Assembly (NCBI GenBank): GCA_019636275.1
Contig: JAHBXY010000012.1
Location: 30,448-94,447 of the forward strand
Reading direction: 5' to 3'
DNA from: Planctomycetota bacterium
GTDB taxonomy: Bacteria; Planctomycetota; J058
DNA: 64,000 nt
Shown one piece after another: positions 11,446-20,090 of the stretch. Position 1 is the stretch's first letter; each line of letters begins with the position of its first letter. The position numbers and the translations under genes are program-made. Below the pieces are notes generated by a model, which was not told where the DNA came from, ran no database searches, and saw nothing but the letters and a program-made list of their open reading frames with translations.

Positions 11446-13088
11446 ATGGCCCGGCAGAAGTCGGAGGACCGCGAGAGACCACAAGGCCGGCGAAAGCCGG
11501 TCGAAACCCGGCGGCGCACGCATGGCGAAAGCCCGCAGGACGACGACCCGAGCCCGTTGAGTCGGGAGCAGGGGGTCGAGGGCGTGCACACCGGGGGAGG
11601 GAAGGCGGTCCCGGTCGAGGAAGCGGATCGACAGCTCCTGCTGCCCTTCGCGACAGCCGAAGACCTGCGACGACCTCGCAGGGCCACCGGCGCCAGAGAC
11701 ACGGACCGGTCCGTGTCCGAGGCGCGCGAGGCGCCGAAGGCGAAGGACGAACAGGGGAAGATCGATCCCGCGAGCCTGGAAGGAGTCGTCGGACGCCTCG
11801 GCTTGGCGTTCGACAAGGTCGCGGCGAACAAGGGGGCCCCAGGACCTGACCGTCAGACGATCGAACAGGTGGCTCGCCACCTGCCAGAGGTGCTGACGGC
11901 GCTGAGCACGAGCCTGCTCGACGGAACGTACCGGCCGGGAGACATCCGGCGGGTATGGATCCCGAAGGCAGGAGGCGGACAGCGAGGTCTGGGGATCCCG
12001 AACGTGGTCGACCGGGTCGTGCAGGAGGCCGTCAGGGCGGAACTCGAGCCGCTCTACGAACCCACCTTCCACGACTCGAGCCACGGGTTTCGTCCGAACC
12101 GAGGCTGCCAGACGGCCATCGCCGAGGCGCGAGCGCACGTCGAAGCAGGGTACGAGTGGGTGGTCGACCTGGATCTGGAGAAGTTCTTCGACCGGGTCCA
12201 CCACCAGAGGCTTCTGGCCCGACTCGGTCTCCGAGTCCGTGACCGGCGGCTGCTCTCCCTGATCGGCCGGATGCTCACGACCAAGGTGGTGATGCCGGAC
12301 GGCGTGAAGGTGAGCACGGAAGAAGGCGTACCGCAGGGTGGGCCGCTCTCCCCGCTGCTCTCCAACGTCGTGTTGAGCGAGCTCGACGAAGAGCTCTCCC
12401 GACGCGGGCACCGGTTCGTCCGCTACGCAGACGACTGCAACGTCTACGTGCGGAGCGAGCGTGCAGGGCAACGAGTCATGGCGAGCCTCGTCGGGTTATC
12501 GACCGCCGGCTACGGCTGAAGGTGAACGTAGCGAAGAGCGCCGTGGCTCGCCCGGACACCCGGCACTTCCTCGGGTACCGGCTGGTCCCGTCTCGGGGCC
12601 AGTCTCCCGGGGTGGGGCTGTCAGAGCGCAGCGAGAAGCGCCTCTGGGAGCGCCTCAAGGAGCTGACGCCGCGACGCGAGGGACGGTCGCTGTCCGCGAT
12701 CATCTCGCAAGTCAACGCGTACCTCCGGGGGTGGCTCGGCCACTTCGGAGTCTGCACCCCCGTCGCCGAACGAGCGCTACGTGGGGCCGACGCGCACCTC
12801 CGACGACGGTTGCGCGCGATCGTCCTCACTCATTGGAAGCGACGGAGCACGATCGCCCGACGACTCGCACGCCTCGGGGTCAAACGGAAGACGGCGTGGA
12901 TCAGGACCTACGCGGGCTCCAGAGCCACGTGGGCCCTGAGCCACGACTCCGCGGTCGAGCGGGGACTCCGCAACGCGTACTTCGCGGAACGGGGACTCGT
13001 CTCGCTCGTGGATACGTTCAAGACCCGCTGGCAGTCCCAGGCCGCCCCGGTGCAGCTCGAGCTGCCCTGGGTAACCGAGAGGTCGTGA
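11446..13088 (+). pseudogene. Group II intron reverse transcriptase/maturase, frame broken
   Basis: The first part, from ATG 11446 (MARQKSEDRERPQGRRKP), carries the RT fingers and palm: GIPNVVDRVVQEA, HGFRPNRGC, DLDLEKFFD, VPQGGPLSPLL and the catalytic FVRYADD. It runs into TGA at 12517-12519. The protein clearly continues in another frame from 12498 (IDRRLRLKV, FLGYR, the X/thumb domain, WKRRSTIARRLARLGV and QLELPWV) to TGA at 13088. Joining GTCGGG at 12495 to ATC at 12498 needs one extra base, so a single base is missing at about 12496. If real, the maturase is dead and the intron would need help in trans; if a sequencing error, the gene is intact at about 547 aa. No endonuclease domain is seen, as usual for class IIC. 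Confidence 0.85.
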
Positions 13089-13126
13089 ACCGGCCGGCGG
13101 CGGGGGTCACAACCCGTCGTCCCGAC

Positions 13127-13196
13127 GAGCCGTATGTGAGCAGCACAAGTACGGTTCTGTGGGGGCCGCCCGGGGTAACCCGGGCGGCCACCCGAC
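13127..13196 (+). ncRNA. Group II intron domains V and VI
   Basis: Domain V forms an imperfect hairpin starting GAGCCGTATGTGAG and closing AAGTACGGTTCTG. Domain VI is a GC-rich 11-bp stem with a GTAA loop and a candidate branch-point A at 13190. These are the catalytic and branch-site domains of the ribozyme and mark the 3' end of the element. Confidence 0.8.
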
Positions 13197-13205
13197 GCCT
13201 GAGCG

Positions 13206-13238
13206 GTCGGGGTGGCGAGCGAAGCGAGCCCCCCCGAC
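13206..13238 (-). terminator. Hairpin downstream of the FHA gene
   Basis: GTCGGGG at 13206-13212 pairs with CCCCGAC at 13232-13238, with three more inner pairs after a mismatch. It is 80 bases past the FHA stop on the minus strand. No T-run follows, so termination is a guess. Confidence 0.3.
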
Positions 13239-13268
13239 GGACGGCAGCGCCCGCCATCCTCGGCCGCA

Positions 13269-13316
13269 GCCGCGATCACACCAAAGCCGCGATCACACCA
13301 AAGCCGAGATCACGCC
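13269..13316. repeat. 17-bp tandem repeat next to the FHA stop codon
   Basis: GCCGCGATCACACCAAA occurs twice exactly (13269-13285, 13286-13302) and a third, partial and changed copy runs to 13316, two bases from the FHA stop. Confidence 0.75.
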
Positions 13317-13317
13317 A

Positions 13318-14037
13318 TCAGGCGACGGGCACGCCTCGCATGAAGTTCATCTTCAGCGCGCCGACCTGGATCTCGTCGTTGTCGCCCAGGCGGACGTCGT
13401 CGACGGGCTTGCCGTTGACCGCCACCAGGTCGCCCTTCGGCGTGACGTTGATGAGGCGGAAGCCCGACTCGTCGCGGAAGATGATCGCGATCTTGCGCGG
13501 CGTGAACCAGCCCTTGAGCTTGACGTCGGCGTCCTCGCACTTGCCGAAGACGAACACCGACTTCTCGAGGAACACGTTCTTCTTGCCGCCGGACTCGTGC
13601 ATGACCAGGTAGCCGCGGACCCGCGAGGCCTTCTCGCGCTGGAGCGCCGCGAGGGCGGCCTGGTCCATCTGCATGGTCATGCCGCCGAAGTCCTCGGCGC
13701 CCCGCGGCGCCTCCGTCGGCGGCTCGACGGTGGGGGCCGCGCCCCCCTCGCCCTGGAAGGTGAGCGTGAACTTCCCGATCGAGATCTCGTCGTTGTCGTT
13801 GAGGTTGTGGCTGTCGACGCGGCGCCCGTTGACGAACGTCCCGTTGTTGCTGCGCAGGTCGCGGAGGATGTTGAAGCCGTCCTTGCGGACGATCTCGGCG
13901 TGGTAGCGCGACACACCGAGGTTGTCGATCGTGATCTCGCAGTCCTCGCTGCGGCCGATGCGCAGGCGCTCGAACTCGTTGAACTCGAACCGCTCGAGCG
14001 TCCGGCCCGAGAGCGTGAGCGTCAGCTTGATCCCCAC
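13318..14037 (-). CDS. Double FHA-domain protein
   Basis: Predicted 239 aa from GTG 14037. Two forkhead-associated domains are visible. The first (about 20-90) has IGRSEDCEITID, VSRYHAEI and SNNGTFVNG, the canonical phosphothreonine-binding loops. The second (about 145-235) has VFVFGKCEDADVKL, FTPRKIAIIFRD and GDLVAVNGKPV and is more divergent. FHA proteins bind phospho-Thr peptides, so this is a plausible downstream partner of the Hanks-type kinases in the window, though it is not linked to one. It follows the fatty-acid cluster on the same strand, separated by a strong hairpin (14101-14131), so it probably has its own promoter. Confidence 0.88.
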   Translation of the reverse strand: MGIKLTLTLSGRTLERFEFNEFERLRIGRSEDCEITIDNLGVSRYHAEIVRKDGFNILRDLRSNNGTFVNGRRVDSHNLNDNDEISIGKFTLTFQGEGGAAPTVEPPTEAPRGAEDFGGMTMQMDQAALAALQREKASRVRGYLVMHESGGKKNVFLEKSVFVFGKCEDADVKLKGWFTPRKIAIIFRDESGFRLINVTPKGDLVAVNGKPVDDVRLGDNDEIQVGALKMNFMRGVPVA

Positions 14038-14100
14038 GGTGCGTGCACCTTCGCCTTCAAAGGCGGGCTTCCGGCCTTCACGCGCGCCCGGCGGAGCCCG

Positions 14101-14131
14101 GGCGAACGCGTGTGATCCTAACGCGTTCGCC
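14101..14131 (-). terminator. Perfect 11-bp hairpin between fatty-acid cluster and FHA gene
   Basis: GGCGAACGCGT (14101-14111), a 9-base loop, and ACGCGTTCGCC (14121-14131). It lies 26 bases after the stop of the last cluster gene and could end that transcript. A T-run is lacking, so a regulatory role for the FHA gene is an alternative. Confidence 0.5.
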
Positions 14132-14156
14132 GCCCTGGGACACCCGTCATGGTCCT

Positions 14157-14420
14157 TTACTTACTCGCGTCGAGCTGGCGGCGCAAGTCGTCCGCCTCGG
14201 CCTGCGACTCGAGCAGGCGGTAGACGAGCAGGGCGGCCGTCGTGATCCCGACGGGGTCGTCGTGCTGGATGGCGAGCCGGCTCACGAACTCGGCCACGCA
14301 GGGGTTGCTCCCCTCGAGCCGCTCGAGCATGGCGATGATGTAGTCGTTGTTGTCCTCCTGCTCGAGCTCCCGGCAGACGGCGAAGCCCGTCTCCCGCGTC
14401 ACCCGCGGCAGGAGGGTCAC
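14157..14420 (-). CDS. Small hypothetical protein coupled to fabF
   Basis: Predicted 87 aa. Its GTG at 14420 overlaps the fabF stop (GTGA), so it should be translated with fabF. It is a compact helical protein without signal peptide or membrane segment (LEQEDNNDYIIAMLERLEG, then DPVGITTAALLVYRLLESQ). I do not recognise the family. The position at the end of a fatty-acid synthesis operon is the only clue. Confidence 0.65.
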   Translation of the reverse strand: MTLLPRVTRETGFAVCRELEQEDNNDYIIAMLERLEGSNPCVAEFVSRLAIQHDDPVGITTAALLVYRLLESQAEADDLRRQLDASK

Positions 14421-15661
14421 GAGGCCGGGTGCCTCTCCAGCAGGACGCAGGCGTTGTGGCCGCCGAAGCCGAACGTGTTGGAGAGCGCCGCCCGGATGTC
14501 CAGCGGCCGCGCCGTGTGCGGCACGTAGTCGAGGTCGCAGTCCACGTCGGGGTTGTCGAGGTTGATCGTCGGCGGGGCGATCTTCTCGTGGATCGCCAGC
14601 GCCGTGACGATCGCCTCCACGCCGCCGGCGGCGCCGAGGAGGTGGCCGATCATCGACTTCGTCGACGACACGGCCACGGCGCGCGCGTGGTCGCCGAACA
14701 CCCGCTTGATCGCCATGGTCTCCAGGCGGTCGTTGAGGTCCGTCGACGTGCCGTGCGCGTTGATGTAGGTGATGTCGGCCGGCTTCAGGCCGGCGTCGTC
14801 GAGCGCCACCTGCATGGCGCGCGCGGCGCCGTCGCCGTGCTCGTGCGGGGCGGTGATGTGGAACGCGTCGTCGGTGTTGCCGAAGCCGGACAGCTCGGCG
14901 TAGATGCGCGCGCCGCGGCGCAGGGCGTGCTCGCGCTCCTCGATGCACAGGACGCCGCAGCCCTCGCCGAAGACGAAGCCGTCGCGGTCCTTGTCGAACG
15001 GCCGGCTGGCGCGCTGCGGGTCGTCGTTGCGCTTCGACAGCGCGCGCGCCGAGCAGAAGCCCGCCAGGCCGATGGGCGTGAGGGCCGCCTCGCTGCCGCC
15101 GACGAACATGACGTCCGCCGCGCCCGCCCGCACGGTCATGAGCCCCACGCCGATGGCGTGGTTCGCCGACGCGCAGGCCGACGAGACGCAGAAGTTCGGG
15201 CCGAGGAGCCCCAGGTGGATGGCCACCTGGCCCGTCGGCGCGTTGATCATCATCATGGGCACGAGGAAGGGCGACACGCGCCGGACCCCCTTCTCGTGCA
15301 GCGTGAGGACCTGCTTCTCGGTCGTGTCGAGGCCGCCGATCCCCGAGCCGATCACCGCGCCGACGCGCGTCCGGTCGGCCGCGTCGAGGTCCAGCCCGGC
15401 GTCCTTGCGCGCCTCCATGGCCGCGACCAGCGCGAACTGCGTCACGCGGTCGAGGTGGCGGACCTCCTTCTTGTCGAAGTAGGCCTCGGGCTCGAACCCG
15501 CGCACCTCGCCGGCGAACGTCACCGGGAAGTCCTTGGTGTCGAAGAGCGTGATCGGGCCGATGGCGCTCTTGCCCGCCTTGACCCCGTCCCACAGCGCCG
15601 GCACGCCGACGCCGAAGGGGCTGATCGCCCCGACGCCCGTGATGACGACCCTTCGCTTCAT
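14417..15661 (-). CDS. fabF: Beta-ketoacyl-ACP synthase II
   Basis: Predicted 414 aa, the usual length. It condenses malonyl-ACP with acyl-ACP in type II fatty-acid elongation. The catalytic triad is present at the same numbers as in the E. coli enzyme: Cys163 (SSACASA), His303 (NAHGTSTDLND) and His340 (SMIGHLLGAAGG). The C-terminal GFGGHNACVLL motif is complete. It is the last recognisable member of the leftward cluster rpmF-fabH-fabD-fabG-acpP-fabF. A 121-base gap separates it from acpP. Confidence 0.97.
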   Translation of the reverse strand: MKRRVVITGVGAISPFGVGVPALWDGVKAGKSAIGPITLFDTKDFPVTFAGEVRGFEPEAYFDKKEVRHLDRVTQFALVAAMEARKDAGLDLDAADRTRVGAVIGSGIGGLDTTEKQVLTLHEKGVRRVSPFLVPMMMINAPTGQVAIHLGLLGPNFCVSSACASANHAIGVGLMTVRAGAADVMFVGGSEAALTPIGLAGFCSARALSKRNDDPQRASRPFDKDRDGFVFGEGCGVLCIEEREHALRRGARIYAELSGFGNTDDAFHITAPHEHGDGAARAMQVALDDAGLKPADITYINAHGTSTDLNDRLETMAIKRVFGDHARAVAVSSTKSMIGHLLGAAGGVEAIVTALAIHEKIAPPTINLDNPDVDCDLDYVPHTARPLDIRAALSNTFGFGGHNACVLLERHPAS

Positions 15662-15782
15662 CGTCCTCGCTCACGTGCCCGCGGACGAGCGCCGCCCCCG
15701 GGACGAAGTCCCCGGGAGCGGGCGCGGACCGTGGGTGCTCTGGCTGACCGGGTGGCCGCAGCGGTCGTGCGACGCACGACGG

Positions 15783-16025
15783 CTACTGGTTGATGTGCTC
15801 CTCGATGTACTTGATCGCCTCGCCCACCGTCTGGATCTTCTCAGCGTCCTCGTCGGGGATGCTGATGTCGAACTCCTCCTCGAGCTCCATGACGAGCTCG
15901 ACGGTGTCGAGCGAGTCGGCCCCGAGGTCGTTGATGAACGACGTCTCGGGCGTCACCTTCTCGCGGGGGACACCGAGCTGGTCGCAGACGATGTCCGTCA
16001 CCTTCTCCGAAATCGACGCTGCCAC
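15783..16025 (-). CDS. acpP: Acyl carrier protein
   Basis: Predicted 80 aa from GTG 16025, which has GGAGGG eight to twelve bases upstream; the longer open frame upstream is intergenic. The acidic four-helix carrier has the phosphopantetheine attachment Ser38 in [12 protein letters not shown], followed by the [13 protein letters not shown] helix. It carries acyl intermediates for FabD, FabH, FabG and FabF, all encoded alongside. A promoter-like pair upstream (16076-16103) would give the extra expression usual for acpP. Confidence 0.96.
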   Translation of the reverse strand: MAASISEKVTDIVCDQLGVPREKVTPETSFINDLGADSLDTVELVMELEEEFDISIPDEDAEKIQTVGEAIKYIEEHINQ

Positions 16026-16075
16026 AACACCCTCCACCCCACGCCTCGGGCGCGGGATGCTCGGAACGGCCCTGG

Positions 16076-16103
16076 ATTCTAACCTTCCGTCTCCACGGAA
16101 CAA
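16076..16103 (-). promoter_or_regulatory. Candidate promoter upstream of acpP
   Basis: Reading leftwards, TTGTTC (16103-16098) and TAGAAT (16081-16076) are separated by 16 bases in the gap between fabG and acpP. The -35 is weak and the -10 good. Confidence 0.4.
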
Positions 16104-16118
16104 ACACTCACCCGGCGG

Positions 16119-16865
16119 TCACATGGCCAGGCCGCCGTCGACCCGCAGGACCTCGCCGGTGATGTAGGCGGCGCGGTCGCTGGCCAGGAAGACGGCGGCG
16201 TGGGCGATGTCGAGCGGGCTCGCCATGCGGCCCATCGGGATCTTCTGCGTGATGGCCGCCTGCTGCTCGGGGGTGAGCGCGGCGGTCATGTCGGTGTCGA
16301 TGAAGCCGGGGGCGATCGCGTTGACCGTCACGCCGCGGCTCGCGAGCTCCTGCGCGAGGCTCTTGGTGAAGCCGACGAGGCCGGCCTTCGACGCGGCGTA
16401 GGCGGCCTGCCCGGCGTTGCCGGTGAGGCCGACGACCGACGTGATCGTGATCACGCGCCCGTGCTTCGATTTCATGACGTGGCGGCAGGCCGCCTTGGTC
16501 ACGCGGAACGCGCCGGTCAGGTTCACGTCGAGGACGCGCACCCAGTCCTCCTCCTTCTGGCGGAGGAGGAGCTGGTCGGCGGTGATCCCGGCGTTGTTCA
16601 CGACGATGTCGAGCCCGCCCAGCTCGGCCTTGGCCTTCTCGACGGCCTCGGCGACGGCCGGCCCGTTGGCCAGGTCGACCGGGAGGGTGATGACCTTGCG
16701 GCCCAGGCCGCGCAGCTCCTCGGCCACGGCCTCGAGCAGGTCGGCCTTGGTGGCCAGGAGCGCCAGGTCGGCGCCCTCCTGCGCGAGCTGCGCGGCCACG
16801 GCGCGGCCGATCCCGCGCGAGGCGCCGGTGACGAGCGCCTTGCGCCCCTCGAGCAGTCCGCTCAT
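16119..16865 (-). CDS. fabG: 3-oxoacyl-ACP reductase
   Basis: Predicted 248 aa. Classical SDR with TGASRGIG, NNAG, Ser143 (ITSVVG), Tyr156 and Lys160 (YAASK), and the FabG-type end (YITGEVLRVDGGLAM). It reduces beta-ketoacyl-ACP with NADPH. ATG 16865 lies 14 bases after the fabD stop in the same operon. Confidence 0.95.
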   Translation of the reverse strand: MSGLLEGRKALVTGASRGIGRAVAAQLAQEGADLALLATKADLLEAVAEELRGLGRKVITLPVDLANGPAVAEAVEKAKAELGGLDIVVNNAGITADQLLLRQKEEDWVRVLDVNLTGAFRVTKAACRHVMKSKHGRVITITSVVGLTGNAGQAAYAASKAGLVGFTKSLAQELASRGVTVNAIAPGFIDTDMTAALTPEQQAAITQKIPMGRMASPLDIAHAAVFLASDRAAYITGEVLRVDGGLAM

Positions 16866-16879
16866 GGCCCCCCTCCCCG

Positions 16880-17839
16880 CTACCCGGCCGCGCCCGCGGC
16901 GCCGGCCAGCTCCTGCGCGGCCGCGCGCACGTCGTCGACCGTGAAGACCGAGCTGCAGGCCTTGCTGCGGTCGTTCTGGCGCACGAGGCCCTTGAGCACG
17001 CCGCCCGGCCCGAACTCGTAGCAGCGGTCAACGCCGAGCCCGAACATGCGGGCCATCGACTCCCGCCACCGCACGGTCGCGCTCACCTGCTCGACGAGCA
17101 GGCGGCGGATCGAGGCCGCCTCGCCGTGCGCCTCGGCCGTGACGTTCGAGATCACCGGCACGCGCGGGGCGCTCACCTGCGCCGCCTCGAGCTCGGCGCG
17201 CAGCGCCTCGCCGGCCGGCGCCATGAGCGTCGAGTGGTAGGCCCCGGCCACGTTGAGCGGGATCGCGCGCTTGGCCCCGAGGGCCTTGGCCTGCTCGACG
17301 GCGGCGTCGAGGGCCGCCCGCGCCCCGGAGAGGACGACCTGCGTCGGCGCGTTGTCGTTGGCCACGCCGACCGCCCCGTGCGCCCGACCGGCCTCGACGG
17401 CCGGGGCCAGCTCGGCCGCGCCGAGGCCGAGCAGGCTGGTCATGCCGCTCTCCTGCGCGTCGCAGCAGCGCTGCATGAGCTTGCCGCGGGCGATCACCAG
17501 GCGCAGCGTGTCCTCGAGCGAGAGCGCGCCGGCGAAGCACAGGGCCGAGTACTCGCCGAGCGACAGGCCCGCGGCGCAGGCGACCGCCGGCAGCTTGCCG
17601 CCGAGCTCCGCCTCGAGCGCGGCCAGCGCGGCCAGCGAGCAGGCGACGATCGCCGGCTGGCTCCAGTCGGTCCGGCGCAGCTCCTCGTCGGGGCCCTCGA
17701 AGGCCACGCGCATGAGCCCGGGGACGGCCGCATCGGCGCGCTCCCAGATGGCGCGCGCGGCGGGGTAGGCCTCGTGGAGGTCCTTGCCCATCCCGACCTG
17801 CTGCGCGCCCTGACCGGCGAAGAGGAAGGCGAGCGTCAT
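16880..17839 (-). CDS. fabD: Malonyl-CoA:ACP transacylase
   Basis: Predicted 319 aa. It loads malonyl groups onto ACP. The N-terminal FAGQGAQ oxyanion segment, the nucleophile Ser93 in GLSLGEYSAL and His202 in GAYHSTLM are visible. Length is normal. It lies seven bases downstream of fabH and 14 bases upstream of fabG. Confidence 0.95.
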   Translation of the reverse strand: MTLAFLFAGQGAQQVGMGKDLHEAYPAARAIWERADAAVPGLMRVAFEGPDEELRRTDWSQPAIVACSLAALAALEAELGGKLPAVACAAGLSLGEYSALCFAGALSLEDTLRLVIARGKLMQRCCDAQESGMTSLLGLGAAELAPAVEAGRAHGAVGVANDNAPTQVVLSGARAALDAAVEQAKALGAKRAIPLNVAGAYHSTLMAPAGEALRAELEAAQVSAPRVPVISNVTAEAHGEAASIRRLLVEQVSATVRWRESMARMFGLGVDRCYEFGPGGVLKGLVRQNDRSKACSSVFTVDDVRAAAQELAGAAGAAG

Positions 17840-17846
17840 GGGAGCC

Positions 17847-18833
17847 TCACCACCGCACGAGGGCCGAGGCCCAGGAGAGTCCGGCGCCGAAGGCGACGAG
17901 GAGCACGAGGTCGCCCCGCTCGATCCGCCCGGCGCGGACCGCCTCGTCCAGCGCGATCGCCACGCTCGCCGCCGACGTGTTGCCGACGCGGTCGATGTTG
18001 ATCACGCACCGGGACATGTCGATCTGGCTGCGCTCGCAGGCGGCCTCGATGATCCGCTGGTTCACCTGGTGCGGCACGATCACCTTGAGGTCGGACGTCG
18101 TGACGCCGGCGTCGGCGCAGGTCCCCTCGATCAGCGAGGAGAAGGTCTTGACCGCGAACTTGAACGTCTCGCGGCCAGCCATCTTGATGTAGTGCTCGCG
18201 GTTCTGCACGGTCTCGACCGAGGTCGGCCGGCGCGAGCCGCCGGCGGGGATCGAGAGCACGTCGACGTCGCCCTTGAGGCCCTGGCGCAGCGCGAGCACG
18301 TCCGACCCCGGCTCGGGCGAGGGCTGCAGCACCGCCGCGCCGGCCCCGTCGGCGAAGATCACCGCCGTCGTGCGGTCCTGCATGTCCATGGCGACCGACA
18401 TCTTCTCGGCCCCGAGCACGAGCACGTTCTTCGCCGCGCCGGTCTTGATGTAGCCCGAGGCCGCGCCGAGCGAGAGCACGAAGCCCGAGCAGGCGGAGCA
18501 CAGGTCGAACCCGCCCGCGCGCTCGGCGCCGAGCGCGCGCTGGATGAGCGCCGCCGTCGACGGGATGACGTAGTCGTTCGTCATCGTGGCGCAGATGATC
18601 AGGTCGAGGTCGGCCGGGGCGACGCCCGCCGCGTCGAGCGCCCGCCGCGCCGCCGCGATGCCCAGGTCGCTCGCCGCCTGCTCGGGGGCGGCGAAGCGCC
18701 GCTCCGAGATCCCCGTGCGGGTCCGGATCCACTCGTCGTTCGTGTCGAGGGTCTTCGACAGGTCGTCGTTGGTGACGACGCGCTCGGGCAAGTACGAGCC
18801 CGTGCCCGCGAAGCGGACGCCCTTGCTGATCAA
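17847..18833 (-). CDS. fabH: Beta-ketoacyl-ACP synthase III
   Basis: Predicted 328 aa. It starts fatty-acid synthesis by condensing acetyl-CoA (or another primer) with malonyl-ACP. The Cys-His-Asn triad is Cys115 (CSACSGF), His255 (VPHQVN) and Asn285 (GNTSAAS). No plsX lies between rpmF and fabH; instead a 136-base gap without a gene separates them. Initiates the contiguous fabH-fabD-fabG block. Confidence 0.96.
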   Translation of the reverse strand: MISKGVRFAGTGSYLPERVVTNDDLSKTLDTNDEWIRTRTGISERRFAAPEQAASDLGIAAARRALDAAGVAPADLDLIICATMTNDYVIPSTAALIQRALGAERAGGFDLCSACSGFVLSLGAASGYIKTGAAKNVLVLGAEKMSVAMDMQDRTTAVIFADGAGAAVLQPSPEPGSDVLALRQGLKGDVDVLSIPAGGSRRPTSVETVQNREHYIKMAGRETFKFAVKTFSSLIEGTCADAGVTTSDLKVIVPHQVNQRIIEAACERSQIDMSRCVINIDRVGNTSAASVAIALDEAVRAGRIERGDLVLLVAFGAGLSWASALVRW

Positions 18834-18969
18834 CGACGCTCCTCCTGCCCTCGGTGGGGACGGGTCCCGCGCGGCCCGTCAGGCGACGTGCCCCGGCGGG
18901 CGGGACACCGTCAGCCAGCCGCGGGTCGAGCCCACCGCGGGTCGAGCAGACACACGCGCGCGGCGCGGT

Positions 18970-19158
18970 CTACTCGGCCTCGGCCTCGACGTCGATGATG
19001 GTGCGGTCGCGGTACGTGCCGCAGTTGCTGCACACGGTGTGGGGGCGACGCGCGTTGCCGCAGCGGGGGCAGGTGGCCAGGCAGATCGGCTTCAGCGCCT
19101 GGTGGTTCCGCTCCATGCGGGCCCTGCTGTGGGACTTCTTCTTCTTGGGTACGGACAC
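18970..19158 (-). CDS. rpmF: 50S ribosomal protein L32
   Basis: Predicted 62 aa from GTG 19158. The basic N-terminus (VPKKKKSHSRARMERNH) and two zinc-binding pairs, CPRC and CSNC, identify L32 of the Cys-containing type. Linkage of rpmF to fatty-acid genes is conserved in many bacteria. AGG-rich ribosome site GGGAGG lies upstream. It is the first gene after the promoter at 19216-19243. Confidence 0.96.
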   Translation of the reverse strand: MSVPKKKKSHSRARMERNHQALKPICLATCPRCGNARRPHTVCSNCGTYRDRTIIDVEAEAE

Positions 19159-19215
19159 GGTGACCTCCCGCTCTGCGCCCGCGGCGGGGGCCGGCGGGAA
19201 GGAGCGAAGGGCCGG

Positions 19216-19243
19216 ATTATAGGGCCGTCCGAAACCCCGTCAA
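19216..19243 (-). promoter_or_regulatory. Sigma70-type promoter for rpmF and the fatty-acid cluster
   Basis: Reading leftwards: TTGACG at 19243-19238, 16 bases, TATAAT at 19221-19216. The -10 is a perfect consensus, very unusual for this GC-rich DNA. Transcription should start near 19209, about 50 bases before rpmF. A palindrome CGTCGAATTTTCGACG at 19266-19281 lies about 22 bases upstream of the -35 and could be an operator. Confidence 0.8.
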
Positions 19244-19265
19244 CTGGCCGACATCGGACGCGGAG

Positions 19266-19281
19266 CGTCGAATTTTCGACG
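19266..19281. promoter_or_regulatory. Palindrome between surE end and rpmF promoter
   Basis: CGTCGAATTTTCGACG: a seven-base arm on each side of TT. It is either an operator upstream of the rpmF promoter or part of a weak terminator after surE (stop at 19299 on the same strand). Confidence 0.4.
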
Positions 19282-19298
19282 GTGCTGCCGGCTGTCCG

Positions 19299-20090
19299 TC
19301 AGGGGCTCCGCGGGCCGACTTCGAGGCCCTCGAGCAGGTCGCCGCCGTCCCGGAACAGCCCCTCGTGGGTCCAATCCACCGTCAGGGGGGTGACGGCCAC
19401 CCACCCCTCCTCGAGGGCGCGCAGGTCGTCGTCGGGGTCGGAGCCCACCGGGCTGGGGGAGCCGGTCAGCCAGTAGTAGGGGGAGCGCCGGGGGTCGACG
19501 CGCTCCTCGTAGGCGTCGTCGAACGCCGACAGGCTCTGGCGGCACCAGCGCAGCCCGCGCAGGCGCTCCCACGGCACGGGGGGGACGTTGACGTTGAGGA
19601 CCGTCCGCGGCGGCAGCGGGCTGGCGAGGAGGCGCTCGACGAGGGCCCGGGCCACCCGGGCCGACGGCCCGAAGTCCGGGTCGTCGTGGGCGCAGAGGCT
19701 CACGGCCACGGCCTGGACCCCGGCCATGGCCGCCTCGGTCGCGGCGTTGACCGTGCCCGAGTAGTGGACCAGGTAGCCGGCGTTCGACCCGCGGTTGATC
19801 CCGGAGACCACCAGGTCGGGCGGGGCCGGCAGGAGGCGGCGGAGGGCCAGCTTCACGCAGTCGACGGGCGTGAAGTCGACCATCCACCCCGGCAGGTCAG
19901 CCAGGCGGTGCGCCCGGAGCGGGCTCTCGAGCGTGATGTGGTGCGAGGCGCCGCTGCGCTGGTCGACGGGCGCCACGACCGTGACGTCGGCCAGGTCGCG
20001 CAGCTGCTCGTAGATCGCCCGGAGGCCGGGCGCGCGCACGCCGTCGTCGTTGGTGAGCAGGATGCGCCGGCGGCGGCCCTCGGTCGTCAT
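19299..20090 (-). CDS. surE: 5'/3'-nucleotidase SurE
   Basis: Predicted 263 aa. Metal-dependent survival protein E, which dephosphorylates nucleoside monophosphates. The metal motif LLTNDDG at residues 11-17 and SGINRGSNAG near residue 98 are intact, as is the HYSGTVNAA segment. ATG 20090 overlaps the stop of the upstream VanZ-like gene (ATGA). Cytoplasmic; normal length. Confidence 0.95.
   Translation of the reverse strand: MTTEGRRRRILLTNDDGVRAPGLRAIYEQLRDLADVTVVAPVDQRSGASHHITLESPLRAHRLADLPGWMVDFTPVDCVKLALRRLLPAPPDLVVSGINRGSNAGYLVHYSGTVNAATEAAMAGVQAVAVSLCAHDDPDFGPSARVARALVERLLASPLPPRTVLNVNVPPVPWERLRGLRWCRQSLSAFDDAYEERVDPRRSPYYWLTGSPSPVGSDPDDDLRALEEGWVAVTPLTVDWTHEGLFRDGGDLLEGLEVGPRSP

Larger units (their letters stand above)
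11051..13196 (+). mobile_element. Group II intron (class IIC-like), about 2.1 kb
   Basis: The 5' end GTGCGACTGG at 11051 fits the GUGYG consensus. Domain I-IV sequence follows (11051-11445) and contains the reverse-transcriptase ORF. Domain V is visible at about 13127-13160: GAGCCGTA pairs with TACGGTTC. Domain VI is at 13164-13189, a perfect 11-bp stem closed by a GTAA tetraloop, with an unpaired A at 13190 seven bases before the proposed 3' end (13196, ending AC). The intron sits in the convergent gap between the lipoprotein and FHA genes, so it interrupts no gene. Its ends were found by eye and the 3' end could differ by one or two bases. Mobility is doubtful because the encoded protein is frameshifted. 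Confidence 0.85.

Noticed and set aside
11222..13196. Alternative intron 5' end at GTGCGTCTGG (11222)
   Set aside because: The GTGCGACTGG at 11051 fits the 5' consensus better, follows a hairpin by five bases, and restores more of domain I.
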